The notes: a model not told the origin generated them from the sequence alone. 64,000 nucleotides of DNA from an uncultured Eggerthellaceae bacterium (GCA_949840905.1 CATKXW010000007.1:1-64000); one strand, 5' to 3'. Shown: positions 16,147 to 27,602, counted from the first letter of the stretch. A program made the numbers and translations.

Positions 16147-17112
16147 TCACTCCCCTTCCTTCGCCGCAACCTGCGGCCGATCGAGCAGACGGATCGCGTT
16201 ATCGTAGAGCTGCTGATAGAACGCCCGACGCTCCGCGCTATCGCCAGCGAAGCCGCGCACCTCGGCTAAACGCTCGACTGTGAACACCACGTGCTCAGCA
16301 CCGCAAACGGTGCCCCGCAGCGGCTCTGGGGTCATGTAGGGCGCATCGGTCTCGGTGAGCAGACGATCCAAGGGCACGAGCTTCGCCGCCTCGCGCACCT
16401 CCTCCGAGCGTTTGAACGTCAATGCGCCGCCGAAAGCGACGTAGCAGCCCGCTTCCACCCAACGGGCCAGCTCATGGCTATCGAGGGTATAGCAATGCAG
16501 CAAGGTCCCCGCCTCGGGAAAGCCTTCCTCTTCCAGTATCGCAAAGCCCTCATCGTGGGCATCGCGCATATGCAGCAGCACCGGCAGCCCCAGGCGCTTC
16601 GCAAGAGACAGCTGACGGCGGAACGCCTCACGCTGCTCATCGCGGGCCGACAGGTCGTAGTGATAGTCGAGCCCGATCTCGCCGATGGCGCTGATGCGAC
16701 CGTCAGAGCGCCCCCGCATCTCCATGGCGGCTTCCAGCTCGTCGGTGTAGTCTTTGGCGTCATGGGGATGCACGCCATAGCCGATGCGCACCTTCGGACA
16801 GCGGTAAGGGGCCTGTCCACAGCATAGGCTTCCCATCTTGCGCACGTACAGCTCGCCGTCGCGCAACCATCCATCGAGCTCGTCGAAGGTGGTGCGGTCG
16901 TCCTCTGCCGGGTTCACGATGGTCTCCACGAACGCCACCTCATGCACGCCGGCCCGGGCCAGCGACAGCCCCGGATCGGGCAACATGTCTAGATGAGCGT
17001 GAGTATCGGCGATGGGCGCGAAGCTATGGGGAGCCGTCACGATCTCCCACTTATCATGCTTGCGCTTCTGACGGAAGTGCTCGTCGTAGAAGAGAGGCTC
17101 CTCGCGGTCCAT
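16147..17112 (-). CDS. TatD family metal-dependent hydrolase
   Basis: A 321-residue TIM-barrel hydrolase of the TatD DNase-like family. Metal ligands are visible in ADTHAHLD, the central Glu in IGEIGLDYHYD, His in LLHMRDAH, HCYTL, and the C-terminal LTETDAPYMTP. Members have been reported as 3'-5' exonucleases or deoxyribonucleases, but the physiological substrate here is uncertain. The ORF stays open upstream of metG's stop. ATG at 17112 is chosen, with GTG at 17127 (overlapping the metG stop) as an alternative. A Cys/Tyr-rich segment MGSLCCGQAPYRCPK is an insertion not seen in short family members. Confidence 0.88.
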   Translation of the reverse strand: MDREEPLFYDEHFRQKRKHDKWEIVTAPHSFAPIADTHAHLDMLPDPGLSLARAGVHEVAFVETIVNPAEDDRTTFDELDGWLRDGELYVRKMGSLCCGQAPYRCPKVRIGYGVHPHDAKDYTDELEAAMEMRGRSDGRISAIGEIGLDYHYDLSARDEQREAFRRQLSLAKRLGLPVLLHMRDAHDEGFAILEEEGFPEAGTLLHCYTLDSHELARWVEAGCYVAFGGALTFKRSEEVREAAKLVPLDRLLTETDAPYMTPEPLRGTVCGAEHVVFTVERLAEVRGFAGDSAERRAFYQQLYDNAIRLLDRPQVAAKEGE

Positions 17113-17123
17113 AGCGCCCACGA

Positions 17124-18704
17124 TCACTCGAACTCGGGCAGGTCGTCCACGTCGAGGCGCGGGAACAGCGGATCGCCCACCTCGGTCGCGTTGCCCACCG
17201 GCAGCTGGCCCCATGCGCTCGCAGCGCGGATGTCGTCCACCGCCGCGATGTCGCCCAGCCCCAGACGACCGAACACCTCCGCAGAAGTGCGCGGCGCGAA
17301 CGGTGCCAGGTACAGCGCGATGATGCGCACGGCCTCCAACAGGTTGTACATGACAGCCGCCAGCTCCTCGGCGCGCTCCTCATCCTTGGCCAGCTTGAAC
17401 GGCTCCGTCTCTTCGATGTAGAGGTTCGCGCGCTGAGCGAGCCTTTGGACGGCATGGGCCGCGCCCGAGAAGTCCACTAGCTCCATGGCGCGGTCATACT
17501 CCTCGTACAGCCCCTCTGCCACCTCGCGCAGGGGATTCTGCGCCGCAGAGGTGGGCGCTTCGGGAACCAGGCCGCCGTAGTACTTCTTCGTCATGTTCAA
17601 GGTGCGGCTCACCAGGTTGCCCCAGGTGTTCGCCAGCTCGTTGTTGTACACCTGCACCATGCGCTCCATGCTGATCGACCCATCAGAGCCGAACTGCACG
17701 TCGCTCATGAAGTAGTAGCGATAGGCATCCACGCCGAACACCTTCACCAGATCGGCGGGCTTCAAAGCGTTGCCCTTGCTCTTGCTCATCTTCTCGCCTT
17801 TGGTGAGCAGAAAACCATGGCCGAACACCGTATGGGTGACGGGCAGCTCGGCTGCCATGAGCATGGCAGGCCAGATAACGCAATGGAAGCGGATGATGTC
17901 CTTGCCCACGAAGTGGTACTGCATGGGCCAGCGGGCCTCGAACTCGCCAGCCCGCGCCTCGTCGTCATAGCCGATGCCGGTCAGATACGCCAGCAGCGCG
18001 TCAGCCCACACATAGGCCACATGACCCTCATCGAAGGGCAACGGCACGCCCCAGTCGAAGGTAGAGCGCGAGATGGAGAGGTCCTTCAGCCCGCGGCTCA
18101 CGAACGAGACGATCTCGTTGCGGCGGCTCTCGGGTCGGATGAAATCCGGATGGCTCTCATAGAAGTCGAGCAGCGGCTGTTGGAACTCCGACAGCTTGAA
18201 GAACCAGTTCTCCTCCCCCGACGCCATCAGCTGCACCGGGCGCTTGCAATCGGGGCAGACGAGCTCGCCTTCCTCGTTCTTCTCCAGATCGCTCTCAGCG
18301 TAATAGGTCTCTTCATGGACGCAATACCAGCCTTCGTATGCCCCCTTGTACAACCAACCGCGGTCGTAGAGGTCCTGCCAGAAGCGGGCCACGGTGCGGG
18401 CGTGGCGCGGCTCGGTGGTGCGCACGAAATCGGTGTACTCGATGTCGAGCATCTCCCATGCCTCACGGAAGGCCGGTTCCATGGAGTCGCACCACGCCTG
18501 AGGCGTCATATCGTGAGAAGCGGCCACATCCGCTACCTTCTGGCCGTGCTCGTCCATGCCCGTGACGAAGGCGACATCGCAGCCGTTCATGCGCTGATAG
18601 CGTCCCACCGTATCAGCCGCGATAGTGGTATAGGCGGTGCCCAGATGCGGTGCCGCGTTCACGTAGTAGATGGGGGTCGTGAAGGAATAGGTCTTCTTCG
18701 TCAT
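17124..18704 (-). CDS. metG: Methionine-tRNA ligase
   Basis: A 526-residue class I synthetase charging tRNA-Met. It has the HIGH-like APHLGTAY, the KMSKS motif GEKMSKSKGNALKP, and a connective-peptide domain with a single CPDC knuckle. The C-terminal tRNA-binding (EMAP-like) extension found in some MetRS is absent. The start ATG at 18704 (MTKKTYSF) follows GAGAGGAGCGAG, with a rather long spacing. The frame stays open to 18755 without another convincing start. It lies between proB and tatD in one direction. Confidence 0.96.
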   Translation of the reverse strand: MTKKTYSFTTPIYYVNAAPHLGTAYTTIAADTVGRYQRMNGCDVAFVTGMDEHGQKVADVAASHDMTPQAWCDSMEPAFREAWEMLDIEYTDFVRTTEPRHARTVARFWQDLYDRGWLYKGAYEGWYCVHEETYYAESDLEKNEEGELVCPDCKRPVQLMASGEENWFFKLSEFQQPLLDFYESHPDFIRPESRRNEIVSFVSRGLKDLSISRSTFDWGVPLPFDEGHVAYVWADALLAYLTGIGYDDEARAGEFEARWPMQYHFVGKDIIRFHCVIWPAMLMAAELPVTHTVFGHGFLLTKGEKMSKSKGNALKPADLVKVFGVDAYRYYFMSDVQFGSDGSISMERMVQVYNNELANTWGNLVSRTLNMTKKYYGGLVPEAPTSAAQNPLREVAEGLYEEYDRAMELVDFSGAAHAVQRLAQRANLYIEETEPFKLAKDEERAEELAAVMYNLLEAVRIIALYLAPFAPRTSAEVFGRLGLGDIAAVDDIRAASAWGQLPVGNATEVGDPLFPRLDVDDLPEFE

Positions 18705-18776
18705 GGCGGAAATGCTCGCTCCTCTCGGGGAAAATGCAAGGTCGTCGGTGGTCATTCTAACACGGGCGCTACGGTC

Positions 18777-19898
18777 TCATTCGAATACGACCAGCTCGTC
18801 GCGATGGATGATGGGGCCTTCGGCGAGGTTCGCCAACAGGCGGTTCTGCTCCACTTCCTCGCGGGTCAGGCCACAGGCTAAAACGATGGCATCGCTCGCC
18901 ACTCCCACCTTGCCGCGAGCGATGACCATGCCAGCTTCATCCTTCACGTCCACGATGTCGTTCGCATCGAAGCGGCCTTCCACCCGCTCTACGCCCACGC
19001 ACAGAAGCGAGCTGCCCTTGCGCACGAGAGCATCGCGCGCACCAGCGTCCACGACCACGGCGCCGCGGGCCGCATCGCCCAAGGCCAGCCACAGCTTCTT
19101 CGGCGTTATCTCGTGAGGCTGCACATGGGCGGCGAAGCGCGTGCCCACATCCTGGCCGCGAGCCACATCAGCCAACACGTTAGCACGACGCCCATCGCAT
19201 ACCACCAGCGGGATGCCCGCCACCATGAGCACGCGGGCCGCACGTATCTTCGAGATCATACCGCCCGAGCCCACGGTCGAGCCCGCGTCCCCAGCCACGG
19301 CCATGATGTTCGCATCGATGCGCTCCACCAAGGGGATGAGCTGGGCCTGCGGCGACACATGGGGCGGTGCGTCGTAGAGCCCCTCGATGTCGGAGAGGAT
19401 GACGCATAGATCCGCCTCCACCAAGCAGGCCACCAGAGCCGCCAACGTATCGTTGTCGCCGAAGCGGATCTGCTCCACCGACACGGTGTCGTTCTCGTTC
19501 ACCACCGGCACCACGCCGTAGTCGATCAGGCGACCGAACGTGTCACGAGCATGCAGATAGGCAGTACGATCGGCTGTGTCGCGCCGTGTGAGCAGCACCA
19601 ACGACGACAGGATCCCATGAACGTCGAGCGCTCGTGCATACGCGCTCGTCAGCACGGTCTGCCCCACCGATGCCGCCGCTTGAAGGCTCGGGATGTCGCT
19701 CGGCCGCTCGGCGATCCCTAAGCGCTCCAAGCCGCAACCGATGGCGCCCGAGGTCACGATCACGGTATCCCAACCCTCCTCGCGCAGGGCCGCTATCTGG
19801 GTGGCGAGCCTCTCTAGATAGGCCTCGTCAACGTTGTTGCGCTCATCGATGAGCGTGGAGGTTCCTATCTTCACCACGAGCTTCTTGCGATTCATCAT
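18777..19898 (-). CDS. proB: Glutamate 5-kinase
   Basis: A 373-residue enzyme that phosphorylates glutamate, the first step of proline synthesis. The amino-acid-kinase domain begins KLVVKIGTSTL and has VIVTSGAIGCGLERL. A C-terminal PUA domain (from about residue 280) is present, as in long ProB forms. Two Met codons open the frame, so the true start may be the second. It is 12 bases downstream of obgE. The obgE-proB arrangement is common in Gram-positive bacteria. The next proline gene, proA, is not in this window. Confidence 0.96.
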   Translation of the reverse strand: MMNRKKLVVKIGTSTLIDERNNVDEAYLERLATQIAALREEGWDTVIVTSGAIGCGLERLGIAERPSDIPSLQAAASVGQTVLTSAYARALDVHGILSSLVLLTRRDTADRTAYLHARDTFGRLIDYGVVPVVNENDTVSVEQIRFGDNDTLAALVACLVEADLCVILSDIEGLYDAPPHVSPQAQLIPLVERIDANIMAVAGDAGSTVGSGGMISKIRAARVLMVAGIPLVVCDGRRANVLADVARGQDVGTRFAAHVQPHEITPKKLWLALGDAARGAVVVDAGARDALVRKGSSLLCVGVERVEGRFDANDIVDVKDEAGMVIARGKVGVASDAIVLACGLTREEVEQNRLLANLAEGPIIHRDELVVFE

Positions 19899-19910
19899 AA
19901 GGTCCCTCTT

Positions 19911-21326
<1,416 letters not shown>

Positions 21327-21361
21327 CTACCACTGCACCCTCGCACAGCAGTCGGTCGTCT

Positions 21362-21405
21362 CACATAAAGAAAGATGCCCTCCCGCTGAAACGAGAAGGG
21401 CATCT
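21362..21405 (-). terminator. Terminator between rpmA and obgE
   Basis: On the minus strand, AGATGCCCT pairs with AGGGCATCT (21373-21405) around a ~15-base loop and is followed by TTCTTTATG. It ends the rplU-rpmA transcript about 40 bases after the rpmA stop. obgE must then have its own promoter or depend on read-through. Confidence 0.75.
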
Positions 21406-21443
21406 ACTCCGATCCTATGGAACGTGCGCGATTCGCGGAAGCC

Positions 21444-21698
21444 CTAGGCCTCCAGCGGGCGCACATGCACGCGGCGCTTCACGCCGCGGGTGAACTCCAG
21501 ATGACCGTCGCACAGGGCGAACAGGGTGTCGTCCTTGCCGCGGCCCACGTTCTCGCCCGGATGGAACTTCGTACCGCGCTGACGCACGATCACGTTGCCG
21601 GTGCGCACCAGCTCGCCGCCGAACTTCTTGACGCCCAGTCGCTGTGCGTGGGAATCGCGGCCGTTACGAGTGGAGCCCAAGCCTTTCTTATGTGCCAT
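21444..21698 (-). CDS. rpmA: 50S ribosomal protein L27
   Basis: An 84-residue ribosomal protein near the peptidyl-transferase centre. It starts [20 protein letters not shown] directly, without the cleavable N-terminal extension that Firmicutes L27 carries. No Prp-type protease gene sits between rplU and rpmA, consistent with that. It ends 38 bases before the terminator at 21373-21405. Confidence 0.98.
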   Translation of the reverse strand: MAHKKGLGSTRNGRDSHAQRLGVKKFGGELVRTGNVIVRQRGTKFHPGENVGRGKDDTLFALCDGHLEFTRGVKRRVHVRPLEA

Positions 21699-21722
21699 GA
21701 TGCAGCCTCCTTCGTATGTTGC

Positions 21723-22280
21723 TTATTCAGCTGCCTCGTCGGCAGGCTTGTCGGCGGCCTTCTTCGCCGTCGTCTTCTTCGCAGGAGCCTTCGCGGCCTC
21801 ATCGGCCTTCTTGGCGGTGGTCTTCTTCGCCGCCGGCTTGGCTGCGGTCTTCTTCTCAGCGGTCTTAGCCGTGGAAGCCTTCTTGGTGGCCGGCTTCTCG
21901 TCAGCTGCCGGAGCCTCCTCGGCCTTGGCCGTGGTCTTCTTGGCAGCAGCCTTCTTCGGCGCAGCAGCCTTCTCGGAGCCCACGGAGTCGATATGCACGC
22001 GCGTCAAGCTCTGACGATGGCCGCGCAGCTTCTTGTAATTCTTGCGCTTCTTGAACTTGAACACCAGCTGCTTCTCACCGCGGTACTGCTCGAGCACCGT
22101 TGCGACCACCTTGGTCGCGGCGGCCTTGGCCGGATCGGCCTCCACCTTATCGCCATCGACGATGCAGATCGCGGAAAGCTCGACCGTCTGGCCAGGCTCC
22201 ACGTCCAGCTTCTCGATGCTGATCTTGTCACCAGGGGAAACCTTGTACTGCTTCCCGCCAGTCTTCACGATTGCGTACAT
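21723..22280 (-). CDS. rplU: 50S ribosomal protein L21 with long Lys/Ala C-terminal tail
   Basis: Residues 1 to ~102 are ordinary L21, beginning MYAIVKTGGKQYKVSPGD, with the basic segment KFKKRKNYKKLRGHRQSLT. It then continues about 83 residues further, in a low-complexity tail of Lys, Ala, Thr, Pro and Glu with repeats such as KKTTAKK and PAAKKTTAKK. The tail resembles histone H1 or the actinobacterial Hup tail. Standard L21 is about 103 residues. The tail is in frame and ends with its own stop, 24 bases before rpmA. It may bind RNA or DNA, which is inference. Confidence 0.96.
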   Translation of the reverse strand: MYAIVKTGGKQYKVSPGDKISIEKLDVEPGQTVELSAICIVDGDKVEADPAKAAATKVVATVLEQYRGEKQLVFKFKKRKNYKKLRGHRQSLTRVHIDSVGSEKAAAPKKAAAKKTTAKAEEAPAADEKPATKKASTAKTAEKKTAAKPAAKKTTAKKADEAAKAPAKKTTAKKAADKPADEAAE

Positions 22281-22394
22281 TCATCTTCTCCTTGTAGGTA
22301 TCTAAACGCAAAGCGATAGTCTACCAGCGCACTTATCCCGCGTCAACGAGATTTTACCCAAGTTTTCCGCTTTTTCGCCCACTGGAAGCAACCC

Positions 22395-25300
22395 TCATGC
22401 GCTCGCCTCGTATCGATGGCCCTCTTGAGGATAGGCCCCCTCAAGAGCTACGCAATAGTAGAGCTTCGCTATGGGCAAACCCCAAGCGCCTAAGACGACG
22501 TCATCGGCAGTGACCCTCGAAACGTCCATGCCATAGAGCACCGCGAGCCTCGATCCGGCTCCCCTCATGGTGAATCCCTCAAGAGAGCCGTGTGCATCAT
22601 CGCTCACCGGATCCGTATCCCCGAACGCAAGCGAATAGGTACGCGAAGCGGTGCCGCTAGACGGATCATCGGCGTCGATCGCAGCGGCGAACGTCAGAGA
22701 TACATCCCGATGCTTCTCGGAGGTCTTCCATGCCTCCTCATCCCCTGGATTCGCCGCTATCGTAGCACCGGCGAAAGTGCGTTTGACATTGGCGAGCCGC
22801 TCAGATGCGGCCGCATCCGAGTCATCCTCGCCTATAGCCGTGACGAGCAGATTGCCTGAGGTGTGAGAGACGAACGTGCCTACGGCATGGTCGATGTCTC
22901 TTCCATTCTGTCCGACGGTACCATCGGTCGGATCCGATCCGCGAACCGTAAGCTCTTTGGTGGCCACATCTACCACCAACCTCAGAGAGATGGCTACCGG
23001 AACATCCACCGTTATGATCTCAGACCAGCACGGACGTAGATATGCCACATCCGTCATATTCCCGCCAGTGAAATTGGCCACCTGATAGGTGCCGTTCGGA
23101 ACCAGCACCTCGACGCGCTCGAAGGTCGACTGATCGATGGCACCTATCCTCTGATGGTGCTCGTCGTAGGCGCTCCAACCCATGAACATGATGTGACCAG
23201 GCTTTTGCGGAAGCACCGAAGGTATGACGACCACCTTGCGATCGTAATCGGTCTTAAGCGAACCGGGCGCGTCGATCTCGGCCGGCCACGCCTCCCCAGC
23301 ATCAGCATCCAACCGAAGTTCGATAGCGATCTCTTGAGGATCCCAATCGGCATAGAACACGCGTGTGCCCTCATCTTCGATCTTCATTCCTTCCTGAAAG
23401 GGAGCTCCCTGACCGTTCGGCTGGTCGAACCACCCCTTCATAACGTACTTGCCTGGGATAGGCGTCACCGAAGGAGCTTTGATCTCGTCCCCCACCTCAT
23501 ATATCACCGTCAGCGTGCCTTTGCCATCGATAGTCCCTCCGACAGCATCCCAGGTCACCAATGCTAGTTTCGGTATGGGCACAAAACGCGCATAGTAAGT
23601 ATGAGAGCGCTCAGGAGACGTCGGCCGAGTCCCGCCCGAAACACAACTTCCTCCGCTCCGATTCGTCCACCAACCTTTAAACGTATAGCCGGCCTTGGTC
23701 GGAGCGATCGCCGGCAGATTCAGCGCCCCTCCCGCCTCCGAGACGACCATCTGCTCTTTCGGATAATCACTATCAGCATCATCGGCGACGAACCGATGAG
23801 CGACCGGGGAGGCGAACTCGCTATCGTTCGCATAGACTGGCACCACGTCGATGTAGAGGAAGTTCGTGTAGACGTCATTGCCCCCGCGCTTCGAGTAAGT
23901 GACGAAGCCTTTGTAGTCCGGTGAGATTCGCGATCTTGCCGCGAATGCCGTATAGAGGTCGCTCGCAGGGATGATGAGCTGATGACTTTTCTCCCGATGA
24001 TCCTCTATCGGAATGAATACCCCTGATGGTGTTCGGAATCCGACCAGACTGTGGCCCGCTTTGGTCAAACGATCGCTATTCTCATAAGGATACATCAGGC
24101 CTTGGGGCGAGAAATCCCCCATAGAGCGCAAGTCGATCGTTAACGTGCCCCCTTCATCCAGATAATAGCAATCAGAAACCGCACTATCAGCAGGGGCGGG
24201 ACCGTATGTCGCATACCATCCGGTCTTGTCCTTGATGTCGGACGGCTTCCGCTCCATCTGAGCGGATGCCTTCAGCGTGGAGCCCGCCCCAGCCACACCA
24301 AGAGAGTAAGTGGATGACCATGCATTCGAAGCATGCGGCACGCTGCTGTCAAAAAGAGCGACCAGCAGACCTTCGGCATCGAAAGCTGCCTCATACACTG
24401 GCTCCATCTCCACGTAGATGAAATTAGTGTAGACATTGTAGCCGCTCGTTCCTTGATAGGTGACCCATCCTTTCTGATCAGGACAGATGCGAGAGATATG
24501 AGCATGATCGAGCCAATTCCCCACACGAAGATCGCTCGCAGGTATCGTCAGCGAATAGCTCTTCGACCGAAAATCCTCGACCGACAAGAACACCCCTGAT
24601 GGGGTCTTGAAGCCTACGAGCCTCTCGGTCTCTTTGCGAAGGTTCGCAGATTCATAAGCCCATGAGGTGCTTCCATAGGAATAATCGGTGATCCCGGACA
24701 AGGTGAGCGTGAGGGTTTCGGCATCGTTAAGGTAATAGCAGTCCTTCAGCTGATCTTGGGTCATGGTCGACACATCGCCTTCATATGCCGCGTCGAACGA
24801 CGCGAACTTGCTGATGTTCGACTCCCGCAAAGCAACATCCGGAGAAAGAGAAACCGAGGAACCTGGTGCAGCCACCCCTAGAGAGAGAGCATCGTTCCAG
24901 TTCACTCCCTTCGTAGATGAGTCGAACAGAGCGATGAGCGAACCTTCGATATCGAGATCCTGCTCATAGACAGGCCGAACGTCGACATAGAGGAAATTCG
25001 TGAAGATGTTGGTGCTGCTCCCCTCCACATCGTAGACCACATATCCCGTATAGCCTGGTGATATCCGTGATTCCAGTTTGAATCCCCGCCCATCATCGGG
25101 TACGAAGATATCCGAGGCAGAGATATTCCAATCGTAGGTACCACTGCGAAAATCATCCACCGATAAGAACGCTCCTGAAGGGGTCTCGAATCCGACCAAT
25201 CGTTTGCCTGCCGGTTGTAGCTTCGATGTATTCTCGTAGGCATAATGATCAGTGGTCTTATCGTATCCATTCCATCGCGATAGCGATCGCATAGATACCG

Positions 25301-27602
25301 TCAAACTATCAGCATCTGTCAAGTAATAGCTGCTCTTCAGGGATGCAAGATCGGGCATATCGCCATAATGAGCGCCGTCAATCTCAGTGAGACCATCGAA
25401 GCGAGATGGGATCATGGTGGTCTTCAAGCTCATAGAGGGTGCAGCCGTGACCGTCGAACCGACTCCCGCAACACCAAGCGAATAGGTGCTCGCCCACAAC
25501 CCTGAGTCATTACCGTCGGAACCATCGTACAACCCGATCAACATTCCCTCAGCATCGAGCGTCTTGCGCTCATAGACCGGAGTCATGTTAAGGTAAATAT
25601 AGTTCGTATAAACGTTCCGATGGGAAGAGAAGCCCGAATAAACGACCCATCCGTGGTAATCGAGGCAAACGCGAGAATCCCACGTACGAGCCCCGAACTC
25701 TCCCACGTGAAGATCCTCCGGCGTTATGGTGAGAGCATAATCGCCGCTCCTGAAATCCTCCACAGATACGAAGGATCCCGACGGTAGTTGAAAACCAACA
25801 AGCTCCCCTTCACCGGTCGCGAGATTCTCTAGATTCTCGTAAGGATAGCGCTCACCGGAAGCGTATTCGTAGCTCCAAGGGGTCATATCGTGTAGCTGCA
25901 ACGTGAATGAAGGTATATCCTTGAGGTAATAGCACTCTCTTAATCTCTCGCGATCAGGCAATTCACCGTATGCGGAATACATCTCGGAATAGCCCTCATA
26001 GCCTAAGACATCGTCCTCTTTAGGCTGGATCGGCTCGTTCGCCGTAGCATAGGACCCAGCACCGGCCACGCCCAAAGAATACGTACCTGCCCATTCGGAC
26101 CTAGGGTTAGAGGTATCCCAGATACCGATGAGCAGACCTTCAACGTTGAAATAGCTCTGAGGAATCCCTGCGCCATCGATCTGCGCAGTTTTCATGTCGG
26201 CCATCGGAAGCGGATCACCTTGGGTAACAGGCTCTTTCATCGATGACTCAGCCCCGAGAAAATCATCGACATCCGCATCGGTCAACAGCGCATCCGGTGC
26301 CCCCGCCATCGTTTGCTCACCGTCAAGAAGGTCGGTGATGGTCGTGATGATTCGTTCGGAGCTTCGACGTGCATCCATATCGACATGGGTCAGAGAATCG
26401 CTATGGTCATTTTCCTCTGTCGTCGCAACGACGCTCAGAGGCTCGCCGCGACCATTATATAATGCGATCTCTCCCAGAGTGGAGAATGCTGCGCTGTCCG
26501 CATCAGCGACAAGAACGTCCACCGAGGGGCAATGCGAGAACACCTCAGGATCAACGCTCGTCACATTAGGAGCGATACGGACAGCGCCCTCTCTACCCTC
26601 GGGAATGAGTAGAAGGCTAGTAAGCTCGCTGTCGTAAAGACAGCCGTCATAGGATGAGTAGGTAGGATCGTCGTCGGAGACGACCAACTGTTGCAGAGCA
26701 TCGGAACCCGCGAAGGCACCATCTTCGATGGAAGAGACGGAAGCCGGGATGCCGATCGCGACGATGCCTGCGAAGCCCTCTTCGCCATCGATCCCTTCGA
26801 GCTCTTCAGAGCTCTCGGATCCGTCCTCGATCGCAAAGGCTCCTGCTACCTCTTTGGTAAGACCAGAGAAGGCCCCATCAGCGATACGGGTCACGCTATG
26901 GGCATCGGCCCCATCAGCGCAGATCACTGAAGGAATGGCGAGGATGCTCTCGCTCACCTGCTCGCTCGGCAGCTTCGAATAGTCAGCTGCCACCACGGCG
27001 ACGGATTCTCCACCAGGCTCTACCGCATAGGTGAGACCATCGAAGGTGAAAGAGCCCACGACAGTGGATTCAGCAGCGACGCCACCAGAGCCCAGGTCGG
27101 GCTCGTCTAGGTCCTTGCCCTCTTCGGCTACCTGGCCATCATCGGAGCCCTCCGTGCTATCGCCAAGGGAGGAAGACGTATCGCCCATGGAAGGGTCGAG
27201 GCTTTCGGCAGGCGACCCCGAAGAAGGCCCGCTCACATCGAGCGGCAGCTTCGCGCTCACCACAGGGACCGACTTGGTGGTCTCCAAGGTCTGAGCCAAG
27301 AAGAAGCTCTTGGTGGACTCTGCCTGGGCGACCACGCTCTCAAGGGCCATCTCTTGGTTGATGATGCCTCCAGAAAGACCAGCAACGCCTTCGACATCAG
27401 CGCCTTCTGCAGAAGAAGCCCCATCGGCGTTCTGATCGGCATCCTCGATCGGATCGGAAGCATTCGCTTCGATCGGCTCATCGGCAGATGGGCCGCTGAG
27501 AGGTTCTGCGAAGGCTGTGATGGGGATGAGGCCCAAAGCTAACGTGACAGCGAAGAAAGCTGAGAGAAGCTTCCTTGAAAGAGAGACGACAGAGGCTCGC
27601 AT
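22395..27602 (-). CDS. Giant secreted repeat protein with BspA-type LRRs and InlB-like repeats
   Basis: A 1735-residue predicted surface or secreted protein. The signal peptide has a basic start, a hydrophobic core LLSAFFAVTLALGLIPI and likely cleavage after AFA. An acidic low-complexity stretch follows (about 33-170), then BspA-type leucine-rich repeats (about 230-390, as in IPASVSSIEDGAFAG). Next come four tandem units of ~185-200 residues starting near genomic 26145, 25560, 24950 and 24390. Each unit carries EGxLIxLxD near its start, YSLGVAxxGS, CYYLxD, PSGxFxSVEDFRS and VYTNFIY, and ends with PVY. InlB-type repeats (KAGYTFKGWW, GKYVMKGWF) and an unassigned C-terminal domain finish it. There is no LPXTG, SLH domain or C-terminal membrane anchor. 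ATG at 27602 follows GGAAGGAGCGGG. Confidence 0.85.
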   Translation of the reverse strand: MRASVVSLSRKLLSAFFAVTLALGLIPITAFAEPLSGPSADEPIEANASDPIEDADQNADGASSAEGADVEGVAGLSGGIINQEMALESVVAQAESTKSFFLAQTLETTKSVPVVSAKLPLDVSGPSSGSPAESLDPSMGDTSSSLGDSTEGSDDGQVAEEGKDLDEPDLGSGGVAAESTVVGSFTFDGLTYAVEPGGESVAVVAADYSKLPSEQVSESILAIPSVICADGADAHSVTRIADGAFSGLTKEVAGAFAIEDGSESSEELEGIDGEEGFAGIVAIGIPASVSSIEDGAFAGSDALQQLVVSDDDPTYSSYDGCLYDSELTSLLLIPEGREGAVRIAPNVTSVDPEVFSHCPSVDVLVADADSAAFSTLGEIALYNGRGEPLSVVATTEENDHSDSLTHVDMDARRSSERIITTITDLLDGEQTMAGAPDALLTDADVDDFLGAESSMKEPVTQGDPLPMADMKTAQIDGAGIPQSYFNVEGLLIGIWDTSNPRSEWAGTYSLGVAGAGSYATANEPIQPKEDDVLGYEGYSEMYSAYGELPDRERLRECYYLKDIPSFTLQLHDMTPWSYEYASGERYPYENLENLATGEGELVGFQLPSGSFVSVEDFRSGDYALTITPEDLHVGEFGARTWDSRVCLDYHGWVVYSGFSSHRNVYTNYIYLNMTPVYERKTLDAEGMLIGLYDGSDGNDSGLWASTYSLGVAGVGSTVTAAPSMSLKTTMIPSRFDGLTEIDGAHYGDMPDLASLKSSYYLTDADSLTVSMRSLSRWNGYDKTTDHYAYENTSKLQPAGKRLVGFETPSGAFLSVDDFRSGTYDWNISASDIFVPDDGRGFKLESRISPGYTGYVVYDVEGSSTNIFTNFLYVDVRPVYEQDLDIEGSLIALFDSSTKGVNWNDALSLGVAAPGSSVSLSPDVALRESNISKFASFDAAYEGDVSTMTQDQLKDCYYLNDAETLTLTLSGITDYSYGSTSWAYESANLRKETERLVGFKTPSGVFLSVEDFRSKSYSLTIPASDLRVGNWLDHAHISRICPDQKGWVTYQGTSGYNVYTNFIYVEMEPVYEAAFDAEGLLVALFDSSVPHASNAWSSTYSLGVAGAGSTLKASAQMERKPSDIKDKTGWYATYGPAPADSAVSDCYYLDEGGTLTIDLRSMGDFSPQGLMYPYENSDRLTKAGHSLVGFRTPSGVFIPIEDHREKSHQLIIPASDLYTAFAARSRISPDYKGFVTYSKRGGNDVYTNFLYIDVVPVYANDSEFASPVAHRFVADDADSDYPKEQMVVSEAGGALNLPAIAPTKAGYTFKGWWTNRSGGSCVSGGTRPTSPERSHTYYARFVPIPKLALVTWDAVGGTIDGKGTLTVIYEVGDEIKAPSVTPIPGKYVMKGWFDQPNGQGAPFQEGMKIEDEGTRVFYADWDPQEIAIELRLDADAGEAWPAEIDAPGSLKTDYDRKVVVIPSVLPQKPGHIMFMGWSAYDEHHQRIGAIDQSTFERVEVLVPNGTYQVANFTGGNMTDVAYLRPCWSEIITVDVPVAISLRLVVDVATKELTVRGSDPTDGTVGQNGRDIDHAVGTFVSHTSGNLLVTAIGEDDSDAAASERLANVKRTFAGATIAANPGDEEAWKTSEKHRDVSLTFAAAIDADDPSSGTASRTYSLAFGDTDPVSDDAHGSLEGFTMRGAGSRLAVLYGMDVSRVTADDVVLGAWGLPIAKLYYCVALEGAYPQEGHRYEASA

